From the NCBI GenBank assembly GCA_001464695.1, contig LNDQ01000156.1, positions 124,001-188,000 of the forward strand: 64,000 bases of DNA, given 5' to 3'. The notes beneath the pieces are model-generated. The model made no database searches. It had not been told where the DNA came from and was given only the letters and a program-made list of their open reading frames with translations. Of the stretch, positions 39,900 through 48,663 are shown piece by piece. Both the position numbers and the translations under genes were made by a program. The stretch is from Betaproteobacteria bacterium Ga0077523 (GTDB lineage Bacteria > Pseudomonadota > Gammaproteobacteria > Burkholderiales > Ga0077523). The number at the start of each line of letters is the position of its first letter. Within the stretch, counting starts at the first letter, position 1.

Positions 39900-40307
39900 A
39901 TGCTGTCCGTCATGCACCCGGTACCCATTGCCTTGATCGGATTGTTCGCCGCCACCTCGGCCGCGTCGCAGCAGGTTTCCCGACCGCAGTGCCAAGTCAA
40001 CTCGGACGCGGGCGATGTGCGGGATTTCACCTGCACGCTGCACGAGCCCGAAGTCGGACGACGCTATCGCTTCGAGGCCGGGTTTACCGGTAGCCACGAC
40101 GATACGGTTCTCGACATGACGGCCACCCTCGACGACCACCCGGTCGCGTGCGCGGGAGGCAGCACGACGCACTCACAATACGAGGACGGCGACATCACCT
40201 TGGTCTGCAGCTTCGAGCTGAAGGCGAGCACGGGTGCACCCGTGCTCAGGGTGAGGCTGCGTTGGCGCCATGCCGAGCCCACAACGTTCGACCTCCAATC
40301 GGAATGA
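39900..40307 (+). CDS. small exported protein of unknown function
   Basis: This is a 135-residue protein. Residues 1-22 form a short Sec signal (MHPVPIALIGLFAATSAAS). The mature part has four cysteines (CQVNSDAGD, FTCTLHEPE, VACAGGS, LVCSFELKA), consistent with two disulfides in a periplasmic beta-sandwich. Strand-like stretches include RRYRFEAGFTGSHDD and VLRVRLRWRHAE. The ATG at 39900 was chosen because a GGAG lies upstream and the protein then begins at the signal; an earlier start at 39804 would add an implausible Cys/Arg-rich leader. Its last 135 bp overlap the AsmA-like gene on the other strand. I do not recognise the family. Confidence 0.6.
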   Translation: MLSVMHPVPIALIGLFAATSAASQQVSRPQCQVNSDAGDVRDFTCTLHEPEVGRRYRFEAGFTGSHDDTVLDMTATLDDHPVACAGGSTTHSQYEDGDITLVCSFELKASTGAPVLRVRLRWRHAEPTTFDLQSE

Positions 40308-42104
40308 TGACGCGTCCCGCCGCCGTACCAGCGACACCTCCGGGTGCCGGATGGATCCGTGGACGCGAATCGAGGAACGCAAGGCGAGGATGGTCGTCTT
40401 CTTGGGTTGCGGCAGCAGCAGCATGTCGAGGCTCTCGGTGCTGAGGTCGATGACCCCCGCCCCTTCCGTGCGCGTCTGGTCGGTATCGAACACCAGCGTT
40501 CTCGATGTGCCGATGCCGTTCCGGAATTCGACGGTCAAGGCTGCGCCGTGAATTCCGATGACGCGGTCACCGGTGAACATCAGGCGCAACAGCTTGCCGC
40601 CGTTCAAACCGAGTTTCGCATCGAGTCGGTTGGAGATCGTGCCGTCGTTCATGGACATTTCTGCAGTACCGGAGAGGCCACCGAGCAATGTGGCGACGGA
40701 GCGACCGTGACTCTCGAGGTCGAGGTGTCCCTGCAGCGATCCGGTGACGTGCGAAGCGACGTCGAGCCGGGCGAGCAGTTGCTCGACGCGGACGCCCTTG
40801 ATGTCGGCCGTCGCCCGCACGGCTGGGGCCTGCTCACGCAGATCGATCCGTAGGCGCCCCGTCACGTGCCCGCCCGCGAGCCCCAGGTCCAAGGGCTTCA
40901 GGACCAGGACGCGGTCGTTGAGATCGGCGGTGAAGTGGAGGCTTTCCAGCCCTGGCAGACCGGTCGACGTGAACCGCTCGACGGTCACGGTCACGTGAGC
41001 ATCGATTGATTTCAGCCCAATGGCGGTGTTCGTCGGGTCCGACGGCATGGCGTTGCGTTCTCGACCCTTGGGTGCCGGCCCATTTCCACCCATGAGGAAA
41101 CCGAAGTCCGAGGCGTCCGCCATGGGGCTGCGCAGCGCTGCTTGGACGCTCGGTCGCTCCTTCGCCAGATCGACGCTGATGCTGCCGTCGAGCTCGGTGC
41201 TGCCGATCCGGCCGTGCAGCTTTGCGAACGAAGTGGTGCCCTGGCCACTCCGGAAGCGGCTGCGAAACTCGAAGGGGCGCGATGCCGGCAGCGTGGTCCG
41301 GAAGAACGGACCGACCTCCCAGAGGGACGGGCCCGCAAGTCGCATGTCCCCGTCGATGGCAGACGGCTGGTAGAGATCCGCGATCGTGCCGTCGAACTCG
41401 AGGCGAGTCTTGCCGGTCGTCATCCAGGCCTGCATGGGAAACGTCTCGCCGGTTTCGATCAGGGTGAGTTCCTGACTGGTGATTGCAGCACCGGTGAATT
41501 TCGCTCCGCCATAGGTTCCTTCGAACTCGATGGGTGTCGGATGCAACGAGTTCGGCACCACGCCCTTGTCGCCGCTCGAGGGCAATCCCGAAGACACCAC
41601 GACCGCGAGGTCGATGTCGCGCCGGACGAGGCGGATGCTGACGCGGTGGGGTTCCAGTCGCAGCACCTTGACCCGGCCAGGACCGCGATCGTCCGGATTG
41701 CGCAGCCGCCAGTTCCTCAGTCCGTCCGCCTGCCGCTCGAGGCTCACCTCTGCATCGTTCAGCACCAGACGCGAGATGACGGGCCGCCCTTCCCACACAC
41801 TGCGCAGGGAGAATGTGAACGATGCCGCACCGACGACCGCGGTCGGACGCTCGCTCCCCCACGGCGCGTTCGGTACGTACAGGTCCCGCAGGTGTACGGT
41901 GGGTTCGAGCGACCATCCAAAGTCGACGTCCAGGTGCCCGATCCGCACTTCGCGATGGGAGCGGTGCAGCAGGTACTGCTCGACGGGGTGACGAAGCCAG
42001 TTCCAGTCGAACAGCGCCATGACGATGACGAGCGCAGCCCCCGACGCCAGCACGAGCCGGGTCTTCGCTCCAAGCCTGGGAACGACGAAGGTCATCGTCC
42101 CCAT
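40173..42104 (-). CDS. AsmA-family protein
   Basis: This 643-residue protein has one N-terminal membrane anchor (LVLASGAALVIVMALF, residues 17-32). The AsmA-type periplasmic beta-rich domain follows: VRIGHLDVDFGWSLEPTVHL, LVLNDAEVSLERQADGLRNW, LVLKPLDLGLAGGHVTGRLR, SVATLLGGLSGTAEMSMNDG and VIDLSTESLDMLLLPQPKK. AsmA and relatives are bridge-like proteins implicated in phospholipid transport and outer-membrane homeostasis. Family similarity ends near residue 595 (IRHPEVSLVRR). The final 45 or so residues come from the overlap with the exported-protein gene, suggesting loss of an earlier stop. A second Met lies three residues in. Confidence 0.85.
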   Translation of the reverse strand: MGTMTFVVPRLGAKTRLVLASGAALVIVMALFDWNWLRHPVEQYLLHRSHREVRIGHLDVDFGWSLEPTVHLRDLYVPNAPWGSERPTAVVGAASFTFSLRSVWEGRPVISRLVLNDAEVSLERQADGLRNWRLRNPDDRGPGRVKVLRLEPHRVSIRLVRRDIDLAVVVSSGLPSSGDKGVVPNSLHPTPIEFEGTYGGAKFTGAAITSQELTLIETGETFPMQAWMTTGKTRLEFDGTIADLYQPSAIDGDMRLAGPSLWEVGPFFRTTLPASRPFEFRSRFRSGQGTTSFAKLHGRIGSTELDGSISVDLAKERPSVQAALRSPMADASDFGFLMGGNGPAPKGRERNAMPSDPTNTAIGLKSIDAHVTVTVERFTSTGLPGLESLHFTADLNDRVLVLKPLDLGLAGGHVTGRLRIDLREQAPAVRATADIKGVRVEQLLARLDVASHVTGSLQGHLDLESHGRSVATLLGGLSGTAEMSMNDGTISNRLDAKLGLNGGKLLRLMFTGDRVIGIHGAALTVEFRNGIGTSRTLVFDTDQTRTEGAGVIDLSTESLDMLLLPQPKKTTILALRSSIRVHGSIRHPEVSLVRRRDASSFRLEVERCGLGMAPTQPHPEHGCTRARLQLEAADQGDVAVLVL

Positions 42105-42209
42105 TGAACGCCAGCACGACCGCGACGTCGGTGCGCGAGCGCACCCTGGCGAGGGTCAGTTCGATGTTCCCGTCATGCCCCCCGCCGCGCGCTTGCGGCG
42201 CCGGCTCAG

Positions 42210-42437
42210 CTAGACGGTCTGTCCCGCCTTGGGCAACCGCTTGGCCGCTTCCAGGGCCAGTGGGATCAATCCGGCGCCGCCGCCATCCACGTAGCCCGAC
42301 AATGCCTTCCGCATGCGCGGGTCCCAGAACCGCTGGATGTGGCCGAGCACGCCCTTCACGGCCTCCTCATGGTCCGGTTCGGACTGGAAGAAGTGCGCGA
42401 TGTCGTTGGCCATCTTGACCAGGCGTTCTATGTCCAT
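42210..42437 (-). CDS. fdsD: NAD-dependent formate dehydrogenase, delta subunit
   Basis: This 75-residue protein begins MDIERLVKMANDIAHFFQSE and includes IQRFWDPRMRKALSGYV, the pattern of FdsD. The small subunit stabilises the molybdenum formate dehydrogenase and is encoded last in the operon. It lies 7 bp after fdhD. The ATG at 42437 gives exactly the family length; longer frames upstream run into fdhD. Confidence 0.92.
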   Translation of the reverse strand: MDIERLVKMANDIAHFFQSEPDHEEAVKGVLGHIQRFWDPRMRKALSGYVDGGGAGLIPLALEAAKRLPKAGQTV

Positions 42438-42444
42438 GGAATCT

Positions 42445-43266
42445 TCAGTCCTGAAGTCGTGCGGGATGCGTGTAAACGGTCTGGCGCCCTTCGCGGGCGA
42501 AGCCGACGAGCGTGAGGTTCGCGGCCTCCGCTTGCCGGATGGCCAGTGCGGTCGGCGCAGAGACGGCGGCGAGCATCGGGATGCCGGCGATCGCGGTCTT
42601 GTGCACCATCTCGTAGCTCGCCCGGCTGGTGACGACGACGAACCCCGTTCGAGCATCGACCACCGAGCGCTGCAGAGCGCCGATCAATTTGTCCAGAGCG
42701 TTGTGCCGACCCACATCTTCGCGGAGGAAACGCACGTTGCCTGCGGCGTCGGCCCATGCTGCCGCGTGCACGGCACCGGTGAGCAAGTTGAGTTGCTGTC
42801 CGCCGGACAGCGCGGCGATGGCCTTCTGCAACGCAGACACGGAGAAGACGCCGTCGTGGGCGATGGGTGGTGCCGGACGCAGCGCGTTCTCCAGCATCTG
42901 CTCCCCACAGAGGCCGCAGCCGGTGCGGCCGGCGAGGCTTTTGTGACGTTTCGCAAGAGCGGCGGAACGTGCCTTGGGTACGCTGACGTAGACCGAATAG
43001 CCATTGGTTTCGGGGACGACTTCGATGCCACCGAACTCGGCCATCGATTCGATCACGCCTTCGGTCAGGCTGAAGCCGACCGCGAAATCTTCGAGGTCCA
43101 GGGGCGAGGCCAACATCACCGCGAACGGCACGCCGTTGAAGACGAAGGCGACCGGGACCTCTTCAGCCACCTCGTCGCGCGCGCACTCACGCGCGCCGGC
43201 CCGGATACGGTCTACTTCGACCGTCACGTGAGCCAAGCCGAGACTGGTGAGGCCGCGGTCGCTCAT
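42445..43266 (-). CDS. fdhD: formate dehydrogenase accessory sulfurtransferase FdhD/FdsC
   Basis: This 273-residue protein carries the Cys-x-x-Cys motif GRTGCGLCGEQ near residue 118, the region DVGRHNALDKLIGAL near 186, and VTSRASYEMVHKTAIAGIP near 210. FdhD/FdsC transfers sulfur to the molybdenum cofactor before insertion into FdsA. It is the fourth gene of the fdsGBACD order. A palindromic repeat separates it from fdsA. The ATG at 43266 was preferred to a start at 43332, which would translate the repeat. Confidence 0.94.
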   Translation of the reverse strand: MSDRGLTSLGLAHVTVEVDRIRAGARECARDEVAEEVPVAFVFNGVPFAVMLASPLDLEDFAVGFSLTEGVIESMAEFGGIEVVPETNGYSVYVSVPKARSAALAKRHKSLAGRTGCGLCGEQMLENALRPAPPIAHDGVFSVSALQKAIAALSGGQQLNLLTGAVHAAAWADAAGNVRFLREDVGRHNALDKLIGALQRSVVDARTGFVVVTSRASYEMVHKTAIAGIPMLAAVSAPTALAIRQAEAANLTLVGFAREGRQTVYTHPARLQD

Positions 43267-43269
43267 GGG

Positions 43270-43396
43270 CTTGCTTGCCCCCTCCCCAACCCTCCCCCGG
43301 CAGAGCCGGGGGAGGGAGTGCGCTCGCGACATTGGTCAACGCAAGGCACTCCTTCCCCCATCACCGATGAGGGAAGGCTGGGATGGGGGCAGCGAT
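43270..43396. repeat. GC-rich palindromic repeat, copy B (fdsA-fdhD gap)
   Basis: Left end TTGCCCCCTCCCCA from 43275 and right end TGGGATGGGGGCA to about 43391. There are two hairpins: a perfect 11-bp stem, 43291-43301 with 43305-43315 (CCTCCCCCGGC-aga), and a second, CCTTCCC 43351-43357 with GGGAAGG 43371-43377. It shares sequence and layout with the repeats at 18014-18112 and 46298-46400. It fills the 146-bp gap inside the fds operon. Confidence 0.75.
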
Positions 43397-43412
43397 CGGG
43401 AGTGAAGCCCAA

Positions 43413-46268
43413 CTAAGCCTGCGTCGTCTCCCGCGCCTCCTCGAGCAACTCCTGCTGCTGCTCGCTGAAGCTGCGGAAGCGCTTCTGCCATTCCGACGGC
43501 TGCGTCACCGGCTCGACCTGCACCGCCGTGACCTTGTATTCGGGGCAGTTGGTCGCCCAGTCGGAATTGTCGGTCGTGATGACGTTGGCACCCGATTCGG
43601 GGAAGTGGAACGTCGTGTAGACCACACCGGGCTGCACGCGCTCGGTGATGAGCGCGCGCAATACAGTCTCACCGGAACGGCTGCGCACGCCTGCCCAATC
43701 GCCTTCCTTGATGCCGCGCAATTCCGCATCGCTCGGATGGATCTCGAGGCGGTCTTCGTCGTGCCACATGGAGTTGAACGTGCGGCGCGTCTGCGCGCCC
43801 ACGTTGTACTGGCTCAGGATGCGGCCGGTGGTCAGGATCAGCGGGTACTTGCGGCTGGTCCGTTCTTCCGTCGGCACGTACTCGGTGATGAGGAAGCGCC
43901 CTTTGCCGCGCACGAACTCGTCGATGTGCATGACCGGCGTCCCGACCGGATGCTGCTCGTTGCACGGCCACTGGATGCTGCCGAGTTCTTCCAGCTTCGC
44001 GTAGCTGACACCGGTGAAGGTCGGCGTCAGGCTTGCGATCTCGTCCATGATCTCGGACGGGTGCTTGTAGGGCATGGCGTAGCCGAGCGCCTCCGCGAGC
44101 ATGACCGTGATCTCCCAGTCTTCCTTGCCCGACAGCGACGGCATCACCTTGCGCACCGGCGAGATGCGGCGCTCGGCATTGGTGAAGGTGCCGTTCTTCT
44201 CGAGGAAGGACGAACCCGGCAGGAACACGTGAGCGTACTTCGCGGTCTCGTTGAGGAACAGGTCCTGCACCACGACACACTCCATGGCTTCGAGCGCGCT
44301 GGTGACGTGTTGCGTGTCGGGGTCGGACTGGGCGATGTCCTCGCCCTCGATGTAGATGCCGCGGAAGCTGCCGTCGATGGCGGCGTCGAGCATGTTGGGA
44401 ATGCGCAGGCCCGGTTCCGATTCCAGTTTCACGCCCCAGCTCTGTTCGAACAGCGTGCGCGTCGCGGTATCGGACACGTGGCGATAACCGGGCAGTTCGT
44501 GCGGGAACGATCCCATGTCGCAGGCGCCCTGCACGTTGTTCTGGCCGCGCAGCGGGTTCACGCCCACGCCTTCACGGCCGATGTTGCCGGTCAGCATCGC
44601 CAGGTTGGCGATGCCGATCACCATGGTCGACCCCTGGCTGTGCTCCGTCACGCCCAGGCCGTAGTAGATCGCGGCGTTGCCGCCGGTGGCGTACAACCGC
44701 GCCGCCGCGCGGACTTCAGCGGCAGGTACGCCGGTTTCGGCCTGCAGCTCTTCCGGCGAGTTGCGGGCTTCACTGATGAAGGCCTTCCACTTGGCGAACT
44801 CCTTCGCCTCGCAGCGCTCGGCAACGAAGGCTTCGTTGGCCAGTCCTTCCGTGACGATGGTGTGCGCCAAAGCGTTGATGACGGCGACGTTGGTCCCCGG
44901 GCGCAGCTTGAGATGATGCGAAGCTTCCACGTGCGGCGTGCGGACCAGATCGATGGTGCGCGGATCGACCACGATCAGCTTCGCACCCTCGCGCAAGCGG
45001 CGCTTCATGCGCGACGCGAACACGGGGTGGCCGTCGGTGGGATTGGCGCCGATCACGAGCACCACGTCGGTCTTTTCGACCGAATCGAAATCCTGCGTAC
45101 CGGCCGATTCACCGAGGGTCGCCTTGAGGCCGTAGCCGGTCGGCGAATGGCAGACGCGCGCGCAGGTGTCGACGTTATTGTTGCCAAAGGCCGCGCGAAC
45201 CAGCTTCTGGACCAGGTACGTCTCTTCGTTGGTACAGCGCGACGACGTGATGCCGCCCACTGCGCCACGGCCGTGCTTGGCCTGGATGCGCTTGAATTCC
45301 GAGGCGGCGTGGTTGATCGCCTCGTCCCAGGAGACCTGCTTCCACGGGTCCGAGATCTTGTCGCGGATCATCGGGGTGGTGATGCGGTCCTTGTGGGTGG
45401 CATAACCGAACGCGAACCGCCCCTTCACGCAGGAATGGCCGTGGTTCGCATGACCGTCCTTGTTCGGAACCATGCGTACCAGTTCGTTGCCCTTCATCTC
45501 GGCGCGGAAGGAGCAACCCACGCCGCAATAGGCGCAGGTGGTGACGACACTGTGCTCGGCCTGGCCCATGTCGATGACCGACTTCTCCATCAGCGTTGCC
45601 GTCGGGCAAGCTTGCACGCAGGCGCCACAGCTCACGCATTCGGAGTCCATGAACGCTTCGTTCATGCCGGCAGAGACCTTCGATTCGAAGCCCCGGCCGT
45701 CGATGGTGAGCGCGAAGGTGCCCTGCGTTTCCTCGCAGGCACGCACGCAGCGCGAACACACGATGCATTTGGACGGGTCGAAGGTGAAGTACGGATTCGA
45801 TGTGTCCTTCGTGAGGTCGAGATGGTTCTCGCCTTCGTAGCCGTAGCGCACTTCGCGCAGCCCCACGGCACCGGCCATATCCTGCAGTTCGCAGTTGCCG
45901 TTCGCGGAACACGTGAGGCAATCGAGCGGATGGTCGGAGATGTAGAGCTCCATCACGCCGCGGCGGATGTCGGCGAGCTTCCTCGTCTGCGTATGCACCA
46001 CCATGCCGGCAGCCACGGGTGTCGTGCACGAGGCCGGATAGCCCTTGCGTCCTTCGATCTCCACCAGGCACAGACGGCACGAACCGAACGCCTCCAGGCT
46101 GTCGGTGGCGCAGAGCTTGGGGATCGAAATGCCTGCCTCCGCCGCCGCGCGCAGCACCGAAGTGCCTTCGGGGACGCTCACCGGGATGCCGTCCACTTCG
46201 AGATCCACCAGGCGTTCCGAAACGCGAGCCGGGGTACCGAGGTCCTTCCAGCGGATGGTCGAGATCAT
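43413..46268 (-). CDS. fdsA: NAD-dependent formate dehydrogenase, alpha (molybdenum) subunit
   Basis: This 951-residue catalytic subunit has an N-terminal 2Fe-2S domain (FGSCRLCLVEIEGRKGYPAS), a His-Cys3 4Fe-4S motif (HPLDCLTCSANGNCELQ), and two ferredoxin 4Fe-4S motifs (CIVCSRCVRACEE and CVSCGACVQACPT). The molybdopterin domain has a further 4Fe-4S site (TCAYCGVGCSF) and an active-site Cys, not selenocysteine, in ARVCHSPTGYGL near residue 373. It oxidises formate to CO2 and passes electrons through the clusters to FdsB. Repeats lie on both sides of the gene. Confidence 0.97.
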   Translation of the reverse strand: MISTIRWKDLGTPARVSERLVDLEVDGIPVSVPEGTSVLRAAAEAGISIPKLCATDSLEAFGSCRLCLVEIEGRKGYPASCTTPVAAGMVVHTQTRKLADIRRGVMELYISDHPLDCLTCSANGNCELQDMAGAVGLREVRYGYEGENHLDLTKDTSNPYFTFDPSKCIVCSRCVRACEETQGTFALTIDGRGFESKVSAGMNEAFMDSECVSCGACVQACPTATLMEKSVIDMGQAEHSVVTTCAYCGVGCSFRAEMKGNELVRMVPNKDGHANHGHSCVKGRFAFGYATHKDRITTPMIRDKISDPWKQVSWDEAINHAASEFKRIQAKHGRGAVGGITSSRCTNEETYLVQKLVRAAFGNNNVDTCARVCHSPTGYGLKATLGESAGTQDFDSVEKTDVVLVIGANPTDGHPVFASRMKRRLREGAKLIVVDPRTIDLVRTPHVEASHHLKLRPGTNVAVINALAHTIVTEGLANEAFVAERCEAKEFAKWKAFISEARNSPEELQAETGVPAAEVRAAARLYATGGNAAIYYGLGVTEHSQGSTMVIGIANLAMLTGNIGREGVGVNPLRGQNNVQGACDMGSFPHELPGYRHVSDTATRTLFEQSWGVKLESEPGLRIPNMLDAAIDGSFRGIYIEGEDIAQSDPDTQHVTSALEAMECVVVQDLFLNETAKYAHVFLPGSSFLEKNGTFTNAERRISPVRKVMPSLSGKEDWEITVMLAEALGYAMPYKHPSEIMDEIASLTPTFTGVSYAKLEELGSIQWPCNEQHPVGTPVMHIDEFVRGKGRFLITEYVPTEERTSRKYPLILTTGRILSQYNVGAQTRRTFNSMWHDEDRLEIHPSDAELRGIKEGDWAGVRSRSGETVLRALITERVQPGVVYTTFHFPESGANVITTDNSDWATNCPEYKVTAVQVEPVTQPSEWQKRFRSFSEQQQELLEEARETTQA

Positions 46269-46297
46269 GATCTGTCACTCCAGTTGTAAAGGCTCAT

Positions 46298-46400
46298 GCT
46301 GCTTGCCCCCATCCGGGCCTTCCCCCAGCACCGCTGGGGGAAGGAGCGTACGTCCCCTCCCCCGGCTCTGCCGCGGGAGGGTTAGGGGTGAGGCGGGGGT
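46298..46400. repeat. GC-rich palindromic repeat, copy C (fdsB-fdsA gap)
   Basis: Starts GCTTGCCCCCATCC at 46301, like copies A and B. The first hairpin is a perfect 12-bp stem, 46318-46329 with 46333-46344 (CCTTCCCCCAGC-acc). The second is an imperfect stem, CCTCCCCCGGC...GCCGCGGGAGG, at 46355-46379. It lies in the 210-bp gap between fdsB and fdsA. Confidence 0.75.
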
Positions 46401-46478
46401 TTCGAGCTGCATGCAGCGAGCCTGCCGAACGGCGCCGGCATGCAGGCCGGCGTGCGCTCCGCAGGAGGGGGCCGCGTT

Positions 46479-48038
46479 TCACGCCGCCACCGCGAGTCCG
46501 TCGCGGTCCAATCCGAAATCTTCGGGGAAATGCTTGAGAGCGCTCAACACCGGGAACGGTGTCATACCGCCCAGCGCGCAGAGCGACCCATGCAGCATGG
46601 TATCGCACAGGCTTTCCAGCACCGCCACGTCGGCGCCCACGTCGCGCCCGGCGATGATCTTGTCGATGGTTTCCACGCCGCGCGTGGAACCGATCCGACA
46701 GGGGGTGCACTTGCCGCAGGACTCGACCGCGCAGAACTCCATGGCGTAGCGCGCCATCCTGGCCATGTCCACCGTGTCGTCGAAGACGACGATGCCGCCG
46801 TGGCCCACCATGGCGCCGATCGAAGCGAAGGCTTCATAGTCGAGCGGGGTGTCGAACTGCGATTCGGGCAGGAAAGCCCCGAGTGGTCCACCGACCTGCA
46901 CCGCGCGGATCGGGCGACCGCTCGCCGACCCGCCGCCGTAGTCGTACAACAGCTCGCGCAACGGGACGCCGAAAGCTTTCTCCACCAGGCCGCCCTGCTT
47001 GATGTTGCCGGTCAGCTGGATCGGCAGCGTCCCGCGCGAACGGCCCATGCCGAAATCGCGGTAGAACTCGGCCCCGCGGTCGAAGATGATCGGCAACGAA
47101 GCGAAGGTGATGACGTTGTTGACCACCGTGGGTTTGCCGAACAGGCCCGAAACCGCGGGCACCGGCGGCTTGTAGCGCACCATGCCGCGCTTGCCCTCGA
47201 GGCTTTCCAGCAGCGAGGTTTCCTCGCCGCAGATGTAGGCACCGGCGCCGCGGCGCACTTCGAGGTCGAAGCGTTGTCCGGAGCCGAGGACGTCAGCACC
47301 CAGGGCACCGCGTTCATGGGCGATGGCGATCGCTGCAAGGAGTGCACGCTCCGCGTGCGGATACTCCGAACGCACGTAGATGTAGCCCTTGGTGGCCCCC
47401 GTCGCCACGCCGGCGATGGCCATGCCCTCGATCAGCACGAACGGATCGCCTTCCATCGTCATGCGATCGGAGAACGTGCCCGAGTCGCCTTCGTCGGCGT
47501 TGCAGACGATGTACTTCTGGTCGGCCGCGGTTTCCAGCACCGTCTTCCACTTGATGCCGGTCGGGAACGCCGCGCCACCGCGGCCGCGCAGGCCTGACGT
47601 GGTAACCGCAGCGACGGCGTCGGTGCGTTTCATCGCAATGGCATTGCGCAACCCGCGCCAGCCGCCCAGCGCCGCGTAGTCCTCGTACGAGAGCGGGTCG
47701 ATGACGCCCATGCGAGCGAAACAGAGCCGTTCCTGGCGCGCCAGATAGGGATGGCTGTCGACCTTGCCGATCGACTTGGGATGGGCCTTGCCTTCGAGAA
47801 ACCCGGCATCGAACAGACTCGCGACGTCCGCGGTACCGATGGACCCGTACCCGATCCGACCGCTCGGCGTTTCCACTTCCACCAGCGGCTCCAGCCACAT
47901 CATGCCGCGCGAACCGTTGCGTACGACCGTGACGCTCTCGCCGCGACGGGCAGCCTCGGCGCCGATAGCGCGGGCAACGCCCTCCGCACCCAGGCTGAGG
48001 GCGGACGAGTCGCACGGGACGTAGACCTTGACGCTCAT
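46479..48038 (-). CDS. fdsB: NAD-dependent formate dehydrogenase, beta (NAD/FMN) subunit
   Basis: This 519-residue protein joins an N-terminal thioredoxin-like 2Fe-2S-type region to a NuoF-like domain. The NAD/FMN loop is [17 protein letters not shown] near residue 175, followed by [13 protein letters not shown]. The 4Fe-4S site is [17 protein letters not shown] near residue 445. It accepts electrons from FdsA and reduces NAD+. The ATG at 48038 overlaps the fdsG stop by 4 bp, so the two are translationally coupled. Earlier in-frame codons up to 48149 fall inside fdsG. Confidence 0.96.
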   Translation of the reverse strand: MSVKVYVPCDSSALSLGAEGVARAIGAEAARRGESVTVVRNGSRGMMWLEPLVEVETPSGRIGYGSIGTADVASLFDAGFLEGKAHPKSIGKVDSHPYLARQERLCFARMGVIDPLSYEDYAALGGWRGLRNAIAMKRTDAVAAVTTSGLRGRGGAAFPTGIKWKTVLETAADQKYIVCNADEGDSGTFSDRMTMEGDPFVLIEGMAIAGVATGATKGYIYVRSEYPHAERALLAAIAIAHERGALGADVLGSGQRFDLEVRRGAGAYICGEETSLLESLEGKRGMVRYKPPVPAVSGLFGKPTVVNNVITFASLPIIFDRGAEFYRDFGMGRSRGTLPIQLTGNIKQGGLVEKAFGVPLRELLYDYGGGSASGRPIRAVQVGGPLGAFLPESQFDTPLDYEAFASIGAMVGHGGIVVFDDTVDMARMARYAMEFCAVESCGKCTPCRIGSTRGVETIDKIIAGRDVGADVAVLESLCDTMLHGSLCALGGMTPFPVLSALKHFPEDFGLDRDGLAVAA

Positions 48039-48505
48039 CGGGAAGCTCCCACGGAAGCGATCAGGGCTTCCACCCGTTCGGCAGTCATCCGGCCGTGAGG
48101 TTCGCCGTCCAGCGCCACGGACGGGGCACAGGCGCAGTTGCCGAGGCAATACACCGGCTGCAGGGTCACGTTGCCGTCGGCGGTGGTCTGGTGGAAATCG
48201 ACTCCGAGTCGCTCCCGGATCCGGACTGCCAGCTGGTCCGCTCCCATGCTCTGACAGGCCTCGGCCCGGCAGACCTCCAGTACGTGCCGTCCGGGCTTTT
48301 CAGTCCGGAAGTGGTGATAGAAGGACACGACGCCATGCACTTCGGCGCGCGACAGGTTGAGCGCCTTGGCAATGGTCGGGACGGCGTCGGGCGGGACGTA
48401 ACCGAGCACGTCCTGGATCGCGTGCAGGATCGGCAGCAACCCGCCGGGCACATCCTTGAGCCGGGTCAATGCGTCATCCACGCTGCGGGATGATTCTGAG
48501 TCCAT
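48035..48505 (-). CDS. fdsG: NAD-dependent formate dehydrogenase, gamma (2Fe-2S) subunit
   Basis: This 156-residue NuoE-like protein has helical N-terminal features ([19 protein letters not shown] and [13 protein letters not shown]) and four cluster cysteines ([11 protein letters not shown] and [12 protein letters not shown]). It carries a 2Fe-2S cluster next to FdsB. It is the first gene of the fds operon, and the regulator gene starts 159 bp away on the other strand. I used the ATG at 48505; an in-frame start at 48646 would reach across the intergenic palindromes. Confidence 0.93.
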   Translation of the reverse strand: MDSESSRSVDDALTRLKDVPGGLLPILHAIQDVLGYVPPDAVPTIAKALNLSRAEVHGVVSFYHHFRTEKPGRHVLEVCRAEACQSMGADQLAVRIRERLGVDFHQTTADGNVTLQPVYCLGNCACAPSVALDGEPHGRMTAERVEALIASVGASR

Positions 48506-48566
48506 CAGGGTTCCTCGTGCCGGCCCACCCGGCCATCTGTTGTCATCGGCCAGAATTGGATGTCCT

Positions 48567-48590
48567 TCATATGCGTCTTTTTGCATATGA
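48567..48590. promoter_or_regulatory. inverted repeat in the fds divergent control region
   Basis: A perfect 8-bp dyad, TCATATGC (48567-48574), 8-nt spacer, GCATATGA (48583-48590), lies 62 bp upstream of fdsG. Its spacing suits a dimeric helix-turn-helix regulator. The right arm overlaps a possible -35 of the divergent regulator gene, which would allow autorepression. The site is AT-rich in GC-rich surroundings. Confidence 0.55.
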
Positions 48591-48610
48591 GGCTTTGCGC
48601 TTCTTGTTAT
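48581..48610 (+). promoter_or_regulatory. possible promoter of the fds regulator gene
   Basis: TTGCAT at 48581-48586 and TGTTAT at 48605-48610 are 18 bp apart and point to the regulator ATG at 48664. The -35 sits on the right arm of the CATATGC dyad and the -10 touches the TTACATGTAA palindrome. The match is moderate and this is read by eye only. Confidence 0.4.
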
Positions 48611-48619
48611 TACATGTAA
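48610..48619. promoter_or_regulatory. second palindrome in the fds control region
   Basis: TTACATGTAA is a perfect 10-bp palindrome 45 bp before the regulator ATG and about 105 bp from fdsG. It may be a second operator half-site for the same protein; its sequence differs from the CATATGC dyad. Confidence 0.4.
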
Positions 48620-48663
48620 CTTAGCAAGGCGCAGTATCACCCTCAATATGCGGAAAACTGCCT

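Noticed and set aside
38876-42104. Genomic island integrated at tRNA-Ser
   Set aside because: The gene content looks variable, but no integrase and no second copy of the tRNA 3' end was seen between 38.9 and 42.1 kb.
43383-46289. 968-codon plus-strand frame
   Set aside because: Exact antisense shadow of fdsA, whose iron-sulfur and molybdopterin motifs are on the minus strand. The same reasoning removes the long plus frames at 4819-7140, 9488-12043, 20056-22863 and 50155-52743.
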